Shown: positions 1-7,278 of the stretch, piece by piece | Layout: every line of letters starts with the position of its first letter | Numbering within the stretch: position 1 is the first letter of the stretch | Assembly (NCBI RefSeq): GCF_017921895.1 | Contig: NZ_JAFIDN010000006.1 | Location: 62,001-126,000 of the forward strand | DNA: 64,000 nucleotides | Reading direction: 5' to 3' | From: Natronogracilivirga saccharolytica | GTDB lineage: Bacteria; Bacteroidota; Rhodothermia; Balneolales; Natronogracilivirgulaceae | Program-made: the position numbers and the translations under genes | Notes under the pieces: generated by a model | Told to the model about the DNA's origin: nothing | Databases searched by the model: none | What the model saw: the letters and a program-made list of their open reading frames with translations, nothing else

Positions 1-836
1 ATATCCATCCGTACCCTGGCAAACATGCCCGGACTCAGACGGTGATCCGGATTATCAATGCGGATTTCCACACGAAATGTCCGGCTGACCGGATCCACTG
101 TCGGACCAATGAAATCAACTTCTCCCTCAAATGTCTCTCCGGGATAAGTGTCAGGCATCACATCCACTTCCATTCCATAATAAATCAGAGGGAAATACCG
201 CTCTGAAATATTGATTGTCACCTTGACCGGATCCACGGTCATCAGTGTCATCAGTGAAGGCCGCTCTCCGCCGGGTGAAAACTGTTCTCCTTCGACAAAG
301 TATTTATCTGTTATCACGCCGTCGATGGGCGCCCGCAGGTCCGTGTCTTCCCTGAGCTGTTCGTAGGAACTTTTGGCATTGTCATACTGCGCCTGTGCCT
401 GCTCAAGCTGCTGTCCTGAGACTGCTCCTGCTTCCGCCAGGTTTTCCAGTCTTCTTACTTCATTGCAGGCAGTATTCATCTGCACTTCCGCCTGGTTCAG
501 ATTGCTGCGATCCATCTCGGCCAGAAGATCGCCCTTTTGCACCTTGTCGCCCTCCCTGGCATGAATGGATAAAATCCGCGTACCCGCTGCACCTGAGATA
601 AATGCGTATTCCCACTGTTCGATGTTTCCGGGATACGTGCGTGTGAGGTGCCAGCTTTCACGATTAACACGGACCGTGCGGACAGGAACTGCTTCATCTT
701 CTTCGGTCTCGTATAATACGGTGGATTCATTTTCCTGATTGTTATTCTGATAAAAAATGAATCCGGCCGCTATAAGTACAGCTGTAATAATCAGTGCTGC
801 TCCAATTTCTTTCTTTTTATTTGTTCTTTTTTCCAT
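1..836 (-). CDS. RND efflux periplasmic adaptor (membrane fusion protein), C-terminus cut by window edge
   Basis: The minus frame starts at an ATG at 836 and stays open to base 1, giving about 278 visible residues; the gene continues to the left. The N-terminus is basic, followed by one hydrophobic anchor (about residues 11-28). A split lipoyl-like domain follows (GDKVQKGDLLAEMD, then LRAPIDGVITDKYF) flanking an alpha-helical hairpin of roughly 45 residues. The beta-barrel part has the RND-adaptor signatures VDPVKVTINISERYF and VDPVSRTFRVEI, then HRLSPGMFARV. Family role: it bridges an inner-membrane RND pump and TolC. It starts 42 bp after the tolC-like stop, and the pump gene is expected just outside the window. 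The substrate cannot be told. Confidence 0.88.
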   Translation of the reverse strand, partial: MEKRTNKKKEIGAALIITAVLIAAGFIFYQNNNQENESTVLYETEEDEAVPVRTVRVNRESWHLTRTYPGNIEQWEYAFISGAAGTRILSIHAREGDKVQKGDLLAEMDRSNLNQAEVQMNTACNEVRRLENLAEAGAVSGQQLEQAQAQYDNAKSSYEQLREDTDLRAPIDGVITDKYFVEGEQFSPGGERPSLMTLMTVDPVKVTINISERYFPLIYYGMEVDVMPDTYPGETFEGEVDFIGPTVDPVSRTFRVEIRIDNPDHRLSPGMFARVRMD

Positions 837-878
837 GACGCTTTGCTATGTAGAAATAATAGTAGTTCTTGTTAATTT

Positions 879-2258
879 TCAGTCTGTAGCATGCACACCC
901 AGGATGCGTTCCAGTTCCAGGGTGGCGTTCATATAGTCAAACAGTGACTGCAGATAGTTCAGACGGGCTTCGGTGGTGGCGAGCTCGGCGTCATTGACCT
1001 CGATAAGCGTATGTGAACCGCTTTCGTAACCAACTCTTGCTATTTCGTAACCACGCTCGGCCATCTCCACATTGGCTTCCTGTGCTTCAATTGCAGCCCC
1101 TGCCTGTCTCATTTCGTCGAGGGCGTTCTGATAATCCACTTGCACAGATTCCTCTAAAAACTCCCTTTGTGACTCCTGCTGCTCAAGCTGCAGCTGCGAC
1201 TGCTGTCTCTGTAAACGCCGTTCAAAACCGGAAAATAGAGGTATACTGAGGTTTACCCCTACAAAAGTGGTCGAAACCCAATCGTAGTCAAACGGTTCAA
1301 ATGTGTTTCCCTGCGCCTGCTGGGTGTGTGACCCGATGAGAGACAGTGACGGTACATATGCCGCACGGTCCAGACTCAGTTGCGCTTCGGCAACCTCCAG
1401 CCGCGCATCTTGCTGCATAAGATCCGGGTTCGATGAAAAGTCCTGCGTCAGCAATTGATCCTGTCCGGATGCGCCCTTTTCAGAATAGAGCTTTTCCAGT
1501 GTCCCTTCCAGGGAAATATCCTGGTCAACCGGAATGGCAGTCAGCAGCTTCAGATAGTTCACTGCACCGGTGAACGCATTCTCAGCCTGCCGCACTTCGG
1601 GTTTCAGATTTTCAAGCTGAACACGTGTCCTGATTTCATCATATTCCGGTGCCACTTGTTCTTCTACCATCGATTTCACCAGCTCAAGATCCGTCTGACG
1701 CCTCTCTTTGCTGATTCTGAGCGCTTTCAGTGATTCTTCCGCCAGTTTTACATTCAGCCAGGCCTGTTGTACCTCCTCCTTCATTTCCTGGCGAGTTGCT
1801 TCCATCATCACCTCCGACATTGCCTCATTTGCTTTGGCCAGCGACACTCCCCTGATCACACTCTGGTTGTATATGGGCATGGACAACTGCGCACTGACAT
1901 CAAAGTTGTGATCTGTACCTGTTTCGAGGCGGTCACCAAGCGGGCTGTCCGGAGGCAGAAAGATAACCGGCAGATCTACGTAATTCTGATAGCTTCCCTC
2001 AATAGTAACACGCGGCAGGTATCCGGTTTGCGCTTCCCTGCGGGCTGCTTCGGAAATCTGGCTTTCAAACCGGGCATCACGTATTTGCTGACTGTTTTCA
2101 AGTGCTTTTCTAATGGCGTCATCCAGTGTAAGTGAAATGGTTTCTTTATCGTCCTGACTATTACCTGAAGATTCTGGCCCTTCAGGCTGGGTTGCAAACA
2201 CCCTGGCAGGATCCGCCAGAACAGCCACTGATATGAATATTAATATGAGTCGGTACAT
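879..2258 (-). CDS. TolC-family outer-membrane efflux protein
   Basis: A 459-residue protein with a signal peptide (MYRLILIFISVAVLADPARVFA) and two long alpha-helical repeats rich in Glu, Gln and Ala, as in the TolC/OEP family. The second half carries the family-like stretch SIPLFSGFERRLQ, and the end YMNATLELERILGV is typical of these exit ducts. It should form the trimeric outer-membrane channel of the tripartite pump encoded with the adaptor downstream. The frame is open 75 bases further upstream, but that start would overlap the tetR stop and bury the signal peptide. The ATG at 2258 leaves a 13-bp gap to tetR and is preferred. Co-transcription with tetR and the adaptor is likely. Confidence 0.9.
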   Translation of the reverse strand: MYRLILIFISVAVLADPARVFATQPEGPESSGNSQDDKETISLTLDDAIRKALENSQQIRDARFESQISEAARREAQTGYLPRVTIEGSYQNYVDLPVIFLPPDSPLGDRLETGTDHNFDVSAQLSMPIYNQSVIRGVSLAKANEAMSEVMMEATRQEMKEEVQQAWLNVKLAEESLKALRISKERRQTDLELVKSMVEEQVAPEYDEIRTRVQLENLKPEVRQAENAFTGAVNYLKLLTAIPVDQDISLEGTLEKLYSEKGASGQDQLLTQDFSSNPDLMQQDARLEVAEAQLSLDRAAYVPSLSLIGSHTQQAQGNTFEPFDYDWVSTTFVGVNLSIPLFSGFERRLQRQQSQLQLEQQESQREFLEESVQVDYQNALDEMRQAGAAIEAQEANVEMAERGYEIARVGYESGSHTLIEVNDAELATTEARLNYLQSLFDYMNATLELERILGVHATD

Positions 2259-2271
2259 GAATGGTATGATT

Positions 2272-2952
2272 TTATTGTGTTGCGGTTGTGACAGGACCGG
2301 AGCCGTCCCGGAAGGTTTGATAATGATCAACAAGCTGGTCTATTCGGCGACGGCCCTTTGCCGTAGTGATACCCCGCATAAAGTGCAGGAATATGTGGCG
2401 AAACAGCTCAGGCCGGGGGTACTCAGTTACAGGAAACAGCTCATAGTTGACCAGCTGTCGCATTTGCTCACCGAACAGCCGGGCAACGATATCGGAATTC
2501 ACTTCCTCCAGAAACCAGCCTTCGTGTTTACCTTTTTCCAGCAGTGCGGTGATATCGTTATATATTCTGGAGGACGTCTCTTTCTGAATGGTTTCGTAAA
2601 GCCTGGGATAATTGCGCCGCATCTGTTCAAACAGGACCGGATTGATTTTCTCCAGCTGCCTGACGCCAAACTGCATCAGTGCCACCATTCCGTCGATGAC
2701 CTGTTTGTGTTCATTCAGTATTTTTTTTCTGTGACGATCTCTTACGGCCGACTGATGCTTCATACTGTGGAAAATCAGATCCTCTTTATTCCGGTAGTGT
2801 GAGTACAGTGTGTTCTTGGACATGCCCAGTTCAGCAGCAACATCTGTCATGCTGACACACGTCAATCCCTGTTTGCGAAACAGTTCATAAGCTGCCTTTT
2901 CAATCTGTTCCCTGATCGGGTGATGTTTATTGAGCATATTTTCATTGAACAT
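2272..2952 (-). CDS. TetR/AcrR-family transcriptional regulator (efflux operon)
   Basis: A 226-residue regulator. The N-terminal helix-turn-helix (about residues 14-60) has the family pattern AAYELFRKQG, then MTDVAAELGMSKNTLYSHY, followed by a helical ligand-binding domain. It is the first gene of the tolC-adaptor operon, so local autoregulation is the simplest reading. A perfect 8-bp inverted repeat with a 12-bp spacer lies 61 bp upstream of its start (3013-3040), and nearly the same sequence lies before the OMP gene at 4719-5348. It resembles the second TetR (3920-4555) over its whole length (shared NPVLxExxRR, FPVTEYPR and KG near the end), so the two are paralogues. An ATG at residue 6 is an alternative start. 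Confidence 0.9.
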   Translation of the reverse strand: MFNENMLNKHHPIREQIEKAAYELFRKQGLTCVSMTDVAAELGMSKNTLYSHYRNKEDLIFHSMKHQSAVRDRHRKKILNEHKQVIDGMVALMQFGVRQLEKINPVLFEQMRRNYPRLYETIQKETSSRIYNDITALLEKGKHEGWFLEEVNSDIVARLFGEQMRQLVNYELFPVTEYPRPELFRHIFLHFMRGITTAKGRRRIDQLVDHYQTFRDGSGPVTTATQ

Positions 2953-3012
2953 ATTGTTCGTTGGACATATCGGCTTGAGTTTTCTTGGTGTGAATGAGAT
3001 CCGTGAGACAAC

Positions 3013-3040
3013 GGAAACTTATAATACGAATAAAGTTTCC
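3013..3040. promoter_or_regulatory. Palindromic TetR-type operator upstream of tetR/tolC operon
   Basis: The arms GGAAACTT (3013-3020) and AAGTTTCC (3033-3040) are exact reverse complements around a 12-bp spacer. The element matches 23 of 28 positions with the one at 5434-5461. On the minus strand it contains a -10-like TATTAT (3026-3021) at the same offset as TATACT in the other copy, so a bound repressor would cover the promoter. That the TetR at 2272-2952 binds here is inferred. Confidence 0.7.
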
Positions 3041-3052
3041 ATATGTTGCATT

Positions 3053-3097
3053 TTTTTTTGAAAAAAAAAGCCCATCCCCCGAAAGAGGATGGGCTTC
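3053..3097 (-). terminator. Rho-independent terminator after the DUF4168 gene
   Basis: The arms AAGCCCATCC (3068-3077) and GGATGGGCTT (3087-3096) form a perfect 10-bp stem. Read on the minus strand it is followed by a long T run (3067-3053 apart from one base). It lies about 100 bp past the stop of the minus-strand gene ending at 3199. Confidence 0.85.
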
Positions 3098-3198
3098 TGA
3101 TTGAGCTCATATGAGCACATTCATTTTGCAGTCACTTTTCAAGCCGTATTGCAGGACGCACCTGCTATATTCCGGCTTGCAAGTACAACAGTTAACTA

Positions 3199-3738
3199 TT
3201 AGTAACCTTCTGGCTGTGGTTGCTGCTGAGGCTGCTGCTGTCCCTGCTGCATTTGAGCTTCCTGGATCATTTGCTGCACGCGCTGCTGCAGTTCAGGATC
3301 CTGTTGAACAGCCATGTTGATTTCCTGGAATCGGTCCATATCCATACCTTCATCTTCAATGGCTTCGGTCAGGTCGGCTTCCATTTCCTGCTCAATCTCC
3401 TCGATTTTTTCAAAGGCACTTTCAAACTTTTCCATGTCTTCTGCGGACACGTCCAGTTCGTCAGTAGATTGTCCCATTTGCTGGGCCTGCATGATTTCGT
3501 TGTACGTCTGTACGTCGATACCCTCTTCATCCACAATCGCCACCATCTCTTGCTGGGATTGTGCCTGTACCGTTTGTGCATTCATGGAAGCATCAACAAA
3601 TACCTGCAGTTCTTCATCGGAAACTTCGATCTGCGGAGCTTCGTCCTGAGGAGGCTGCTGGAATTGTGCTTCCGCCGGCATGGCAAACATAGCGAACACG
3701 GCGGCGATGATTCCGGTGAAAATGGATTGTGATTTCAT
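3199..3738 (-). CDS. DUF4168-like secreted protein with glutamine-rich tail
   Basis: A 179-residue protein. The start at 3738 is chosen because AGAGG sits 6 nt upstream and the following MKSQSIFTGIIAAVFAMFAMPAEA is a clean signal peptide; the frame is open 30 bases further up. The mature part contains two copies of a pattern like that of DUF4168: VSDEELQVFVDAS...INVQTYNEIMQAQQ in the first and MDMDRFQEINMAVQQDPELQ in the second. Both are acidic and helical. The last 25 residues are almost only Gln, Pro and Met. The protein is probably periplasmic; no enzymatic motif is visible. It sits alone between two tetR genes with its own terminator. The family has no established function. Confidence 0.75.
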   Translation of the reverse strand: MKSQSIFTGIIAAVFAMFAMPAEAQFQQPPQDEAPQIEVSDEELQVFVDASMNAQTVQAQSQQEMVAIVDEEGIDVQTYNEIMQAQQMGQSTDELDVSAEDMEKFESAFEKIEEIEQEMEADLTEAIEDEGMDMDRFQEINMAVQQDPELQQRVQQMIQEAQMQQGQQQPQQQPQPEGY

Positions 3739-3919
3739 AGATACCTCTTTTCGGTTGTTTTGTTTCATTAATTGAAATAGTAACCCGATAAACTATGCAT
3801 TACTCCGGATATTGCCGTTTTTATATTATTTAACAACATGTTAAGAGAAATAACAGAAATTAAAGCCCGGCAAGAAAATAATCATGCGCAGAGTCAGCGC
3901 GGCAAGTCTGTTATATCGC

Positions 3920-4555
3920 CTATTTTCTGAAAAAATCCCCTTCATATTTCCGGTATGCCTGATCCAGGAGAGATTTTCCTTTTTCAGTAATAATACTTCT
4001 CAGAAAATTCAGGAAAACATACTCGAAAAGCTTCGCCCGCGGATACTCGGTCACCGGAAACAAATCGTAATCATGGATATGTTTAGTCTGCGCCATAAAC
4101 AGCTTGGCCACAATATCGCTGTCCACTTCTTCCATTATGACCCCCTGCTGCTTACCCTTCTCAAGCATCTTGAGAATTTCATCATAACTTTGCTCGTACT
4201 GCTCTTTGCGAATGACATCGGAAACCGCGCGGTACCTTCTGCGAAGCTCTTCGAGCAGAACGGGATTCATTTTTTCATAATCCTTCATGGTATCGACCAT
4301 AACCATCACAAGGCCTTCAATAATATTGGGCGCGTTAACAAGAACTTCCCTGTGCTTGCGGAACCGGTCCTCAATTCCCTTTTTGAAAACATGGTATAAC
4401 AGATCTTCCTTGTTTCTGTAATATTTATATAATGTTTTCTTGGAGATCCCCATCTCCCTGGAAATATCATCCATGGTAACATAGGTAATACCATGCTTCC
4501 GGAATAAGTTTCCGGCAACCTCCAGCAGTTCATCTGACATTCCACTTCTACCCAT
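3920..4555 (-). CDS. TetR/AcrR-family transcriptional regulator, second paralogue
   Basis: A 211-residue regulator. The HTH includes LFRKHGITYVTMDDISREMG and ISKKTLYKYYRNKEDLLYHV, and the helical C-domain shares MNPVLLEELRRRY, FPVTEYPRAKLF and ITEKGKSLLDQ with the TetR at 2272-2952, so this is a duplicated pair. The frame is open to 4702, but those 49 extra residues read through the terminator of the gene upstream. The ATG at 4555 (MGRSGMSDEL) or the one at 4540 fits the family. Its recognition helix (KKTLYKYY) is close to that of the paralogue (KNTLYSHY), so both could recognise the same palindromes. No GGAAACT palindrome is seen before this gene. Confidence 0.88.
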   Translation of the reverse strand: MGRSGMSDELLEVAGNLFRKHGITYVTMDDISREMGISKKTLYKYYRNKEDLLYHVFKKGIEDRFRKHREVLVNAPNIIEGLVMVMVDTMKDYEKMNPVLLEELRRRYRAVSDVIRKEQYEQSYDEILKMLEKGKQQGVIMEEVDSDIVAKLFMAQTKHIHDYDLFPVTEYPRAKLFEYVFLNFLRSIITEKGKSLLDQAYRKYEGDFFRK

Positions 4556-4627
4556 ATACTTCCTTTTGGTGCATAAACCCTGAAAAAAACATATACTGAC
4601 AACGCTGTAAAGGTAGTGTTTTTCACA

Positions 4628-4661
4628 TAAAAAATGGCCATGTTTGTCACGACATGGCCAT
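4628..4661 (-). terminator. Rho-independent terminator after the PorT-like OMP gene
   Basis: The arms ATGGCCATGT (4634-4643) and ACATGGCCAT (4652-4661) are perfect complements with an 8-nt loop. On the minus strand the stem is followed by a T run, and it lies 57 bp past the stop of the gene ending at 4719. Confidence 0.85.
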
Positions 4662-4718
4662 TGCGGTTTTGGGGGGTTGTTGGAGGCAGTTATTAGCTGC
4701 ACTCTCTCCTGTTGTATA

Positions 4719-5348
4719 TCAGAATCCGTACCCCAGTGTTACCTGGAATGCACCGTTTTTCACTTCCGGATCACCCGGAGCATCAAATACATCCACAAGT
4801 CCCAGCGTATACCTGAGATCAAGATGCAATGCCCTGTTGATGTCAATTCCGCCGCCGAATGCCAGTCCGAAATCGACACTGTTGTGTGTGCTTCTGAGGT
4901 CATCGCTGTCAGCCTCTCCATAAAGTTTGAAAGACAGTGCCGGACCGGCGTACAGGTTTGGTGTGATCATGCTCTGGGTAGGCAAATGTGCCTTGAAAAG
5001 TACCGGTATTTCAAGATATCCCAGATCGTAATCTGTTTTTTGAGCTTCTCCGAGGACACCAGCATCTGCCTGACTGTATTTCATGGTGAAATTCATCTCC
5101 GGCTGGATGGAAAACGTTGGGTGGACGCGGTAGTTCAAAAAAGCACCTCCGGTAAATCCGGCCCGGACCGTGGTACCTCCGACATCATCTCCCCAGAGAT
5201 CGGAAACCGTGAGACCCGCGTTGAGTCCCCAGGTAACCGGAGAATATTCCATTTGTGACTGTGCATGGGCATTCTGCCCGGATCCGAGTGTCATGACAGT
5301 AAGTACTGCTGCAGCCAGTAAAGACGAATAAATTTTTTGCTTTTTCAT
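4719..5348 (-). CDS. PorT-family outer-membrane beta-barrel protein
   Basis: A 209-residue protein. The start at 5348 gives a signal peptide ending in NAHAQ; the frame is open 60 bases upstream without a better start. The mature part is a run of alternating beta strands: WGLNAGLTVSDL, GFTGGAFLNYRVHPTFSIQPE, YLEIPVLFKAHL, PNLYAGPALSFKL, FGLAFGGGIDI, HLDLRYTLGLVDV. The end NGAFQVTLGYGF is aromatic, as expected for barrel insertion. This pattern is that of the PorT/OMP_b-brl_2 group of 8-stranded barrels in Bacteroidota. A palindrome shared with the efflux tetR and a TTGCCT-17-TATACT promoter lie upstream, so it probably belongs to the same envelope-stress or efflux regulon. Function beyond barrel is unknown. 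Confidence 0.82.
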   Translation of the reverse strand: MKKQKIYSSLLAAAVLTVMTLGSGQNAHAQSQMEYSPVTWGLNAGLTVSDLWGDDVGGTTVRAGFTGGAFLNYRVHPTFSIQPEMNFTMKYSQADAGVLGEAQKTDYDLGYLEIPVLFKAHLPTQSMITPNLYAGPALSFKLYGEADSDDLRSTHNSVDFGLAFGGGIDINRALHLDLRYTLGLVDVFDAPGDPEVKNGAFQVTLGYGF

Positions 5349-5433
5349 AGTGGTGTAATGTTTTGGGTAATAGGTTGTTACTTCTCTCAATAATTGTTCC
5401 ATGTTCACAAGGTCATCAGACTTGTTTCATCAT

Positions 5434-5470
5434 GGAAACTAAGTATACTAATAAAGTTTCTTATAGGCAA
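5434..5470 (-). promoter_or_regulatory. Promoter with overlapping TetR-type operator for the OMP gene
   Basis: The element GGAAACT...AAGTTTC (5434-5461) matches 23 of 28 bases with the one before tetR. On the minus strand a sigma70-like promoter overlaps it: TTGCCT (5470-5465), 17 bp, TATACT (5447-5442), about 90 bp upstream of the start at 5348. Repressor binding would occlude the -10. The promoter call comes from sequence match; the regulator is inferred. Confidence 0.65.
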
Positions 5471-5795
5471 TACGTTTCCGTGAGGATATGACATTTTTTT
5501 TTAGTTGCCCGTTATTTCGCTTCGCTATACACACCAGGTAATATCTCCGAAGAGAGTTCTGATGTACACCTTTGCACTTAATTCATTAGCGACGGCGAGG
5601 ACATTACTGACTGGGGAGGAGCTCCGGCCCTATGCAAACGAAAAACTTCGATGAACCAGAAGGATTTGCTGAGAACAGCACAAAATAGATAACACAAGTG
5701 GCCTCCACTGTATTCATTTATTCAGTATACAGACTGATATTACCATTGCATACATGATCATGCTTTGCATTTAAATACAAACACCAGAACTAAAA
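5471..5795. other. Intergenic stretch, no gene seen; likely promoter region of the peptide genes
   Basis: No frame with coding character is visible. It holds an inverted pair CTGTAT/ATACAG around 5709-5733 and a CATGATCATG palindrome near 5753-5762, both upstream of the peptide gene. Either could be an operator, but neither is supported beyond symmetry. Confidence 0.3.
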
Positions 5796-5808
5796 AAGGA
5801 GGACTATC

Positions 5809-6003
5809 ATGGGTGATAGAAGATCTGCTCTGCTGCAAAACCTGTCCCCTGAAGAGAGGACCGGCATCCACGGCGGAGGCGTTATCACTACTGCCATTGT
5901 ATCGTTTTTAAGCGCTACGGCTTTCCACACTTTAAAAGAGGCCTACAATGACTGGGAGGCACATGTAGAAGCCTTCAACGAAGGAAGGGAAAGTATGCAG
6001 TAA
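5809..6003 (+). CDS. Double-glycine-leader peptide precursor 1 (bacteriocin-like)
   Basis: A 64-residue peptide behind a very strong ribosome-binding site (AAGGAGG at 5796-5802, 6 nt before ATG). Its first 24 residues match the GG-type leader used in Bacteroidota and class II bacteriocins: LQNLSPEERTGIHGG, i.e. a hydrophobic residue, Leu-Ser, two acidic residues, Ile and Gly-Gly. Cleavage after GG would release about 40 residues beginning GVITTAIVSFL, with a hydrophobic helix (with SFLSA, an SxxxA packing motif) and an amphipathic acidic tail. A second GG peptide follows 32 bp later and a small membrane protein after that. A peptidase-C39 ABC exporter would be expected, but none lies in the window. 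Bacteriocin function is inferred; a signalling peptide is the alternative. Confidence 0.72.
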   Translation: MGDRRSALLQNLSPEERTGIHGGGVITTAIVSFLSATAFHTLKEAYNDWEAHVEAFNEGRESMQ

Positions 6004-6035
6004 TCACTGAAACTATAACAAAAGAGATGAGATAA

Positions 6036-6215
6036 ATGGATACCTTGAACACTAATGTCAAAGAACTCACTAAAAGTGAACTGACCAGCATCAACGGTGG
6101 AGACGACTTGTCGGAGAGCATCTTCCGTTTTTTTGGCAAGATTGTCGGAGCTATTGAAAACTTTGAGTTTGACAGTGATGTCGCAAGCTCAGGAGTTGGG
6201 CGCGTTACCCGATAA
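6036..6215 (+). CDS. Double-glycine-leader peptide precursor 2 (bacteriocin-like)
   Basis: A 59-residue peptide, ATG at 6036 with GAGATGAG upstream and TAA at 6213. The leader VKELTKSELTSINGG fits the GG consensus better than precursor 1. The predicted mature peptide has about 37 residues: an acidic start (DDLSES), an amphipathic or hydrophobic helix IFRFFGKIVGAIENF carrying a GxxxG motif (GKIVG), and a Ser/Gly-rich end. Two adjacent GG peptides, one with GxxxG and the other with a small-residue xxx motif, are how two-peptide (class IIb) bacteriocins are built; that family match is inference. The gene is co-directional with precursor 1 and probably co-transcribed. Confidence 0.72.
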   Translation: MDTLNTNVKELTKSELTSINGGDDLSESIFRFFGKIVGAIENFEFDSDVASSGVGRVTR

Positions 6216-6217
6216 CA

Positions 6218-6259
6218 GCAACTGATTTTATCTGTCGCATCACACAGAGAATCAGTTGC
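6218..6259 (+). other. Stem-loop directly after the second peptide gene
   Basis: The arms GCAACTGATT (6218-6227) and AATCAGTTGC (6250-6259) are perfect complements. An inner TCTGT/ACAGA pair (6231-6235, 6244-6248) extends the stem, with an 8-nt loop. It starts 3 bases after the TAA. No T run follows, so it may stabilise the 3' end of the peptide mRNA rather than terminate. Confidence 0.6.
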
Positions 6260-6280
6260 ATTAACAGACAAGCTGCATGA

Positions 6281-6316
6281 GCAAGAGGGGCAGTTGTTTC
6301 TGGCTGCTCCTCTTGC
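6281..6316 (+). other. Second strong stem-loop before the membrane-protein gene
   Basis: GCAAGAGGGGCAG (6281-6293) pairs with CTGCTCCTCTTGC (6304-6316): 13 bp with a single G-T pair and a 10-nt loop. It ends 17 bp before the next ATG and lacks a T run. It could attenuate or process the transcript so that the peptides are made in excess over the downstream protein. Confidence 0.55.
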
Positions 6317-6332
6317 GTAAAATTCTGAGACT

Positions 6333-6566
6333 ATGATAAAAAAGTTAAGAGCCTTCTACCGGTCATACTGGCGCAAAATCATGCTCTACTCACTCATACC
6401 CGCGGTTGCCGCTCTTATTTTTATCGAAGGGTATAATTTTCTTTCAGGCTATGATGACTTCAGCATACAACGGGAACTGAGTATGTTCGTCCAGTTTTAT
6501 ATCATTGCGTTCATTGTGTATTCGGTATCATATTACCGGAAAAAAAGGAAAAGCAATCAGCATTAG
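6333..6566 (+). CDS. Small two-helix membrane protein, candidate immunity protein
   Basis: A 77-residue basic protein with two predicted membrane segments, IMLYSLIPAVAALIFIEGY (about residues 16-34) and MFVQFYIIAFIVYSVSYY (about 51-68), and a Lys/Arg-rich end RKKRKSNQH. I recognise no family. It lies downstream of the two GG-leader peptides in the same direction, separated only by two hairpins. Small basic multi-helix membrane proteins in that position are often bacteriocin immunity proteins, so this is the leading guess; an unrelated orphan membrane protein is possible. No clear ribosome-binding site is visible. Confidence 0.55.
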   Translation: MIKKLRAFYRSYWRKIMLYSLIPAVAALIFIEGYNFLSGYDDFSIQRELSMFVQFYIIAFIVYSVSYYRKKRKSNQH

Positions 6567-6763
6567 AGGGCATTTGGACAACCACAAAATGAACCTTTCT
6601 TGAAAACAAATGAATTCCGAAAATTTTCACTGAAATCTTTATGACAGATACATTAGCGCAAAATCTGCAGCAAAACGATTGATTCGGCCACAGTGTTTTG
6701 ATATGTAGCGGATGTTCAGAAGTTTTTTTTCGATCGGAACAGGAACCCAAAACACCAGAGATC

Positions 6764-7051
6764 ATGCATACATACATTATATTGAGCAAGATTTCTCCTG
6801 ATGCGATGAAGGAACCGGACGATTTCAAAAAAATGGCCGAAACGGTCAAGCAGAAAATCAGAAAAGAATGCCCGGATGTAACCTGGAAGGACAGTTATGC
6901 TGTTAAAGGCGCTTATGATGTGGTGGATATCCTGGAGTCCACAGACCCGGGCCAGGTTGACAAAGCATCGATGATCATCAGATCCCTTGGACGGTCCGAC
7001 ACAGAAACAATGCAGGCAACTCCGTGGAAAGAGTTTCTGAATCTGTTATAG
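6764..7051 (+). CDS. GYD-domain protein
   Basis: A 95-residue protein with the fold pattern of GYD-domain (PF08734) proteins: TYIILSKISPDAM, a helix KKMAETVKQKI, then the hallmark strand-turn KDSYAVKGAYDVVDILES and a terminal helix. The family is ferredoxin-like and small, with no established function. An in-frame start lies 66 bases upstream, but the ATG at 6764 begins at the usual family N-terminus. No operon partner is obvious; the preceding gene is 197 bp away. Confidence 0.78.
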   Translation: MHTYIILSKISPDAMKEPDDFKKMAETVKQKIRKECPDVTWKDSYAVKGAYDVVDILESTDPGQVDKASMIIRSLGRSDTETMQATPWKEFLNLL

Positions 7052-7278
7052 TTGTCCTTGTTCAGCGTTTCTTCGCAGGTTAAGAAAAATACTTTATGCG
7101 GAGTTTTCGTCCAGCCTTTTAGGAGCAGCAACTTATGTTGTCAAAGAATCAATAGAGTGAAGTAACAAGGAACAACAATAACTGGATTTTCCAGAACCCC
7201 CTAAACTCAGCTGGGTGGAATTGTTTGAAATGAAACGGTCTATCACTGGAACCAAATAGTCGACCGTTTGTCGGGAAC

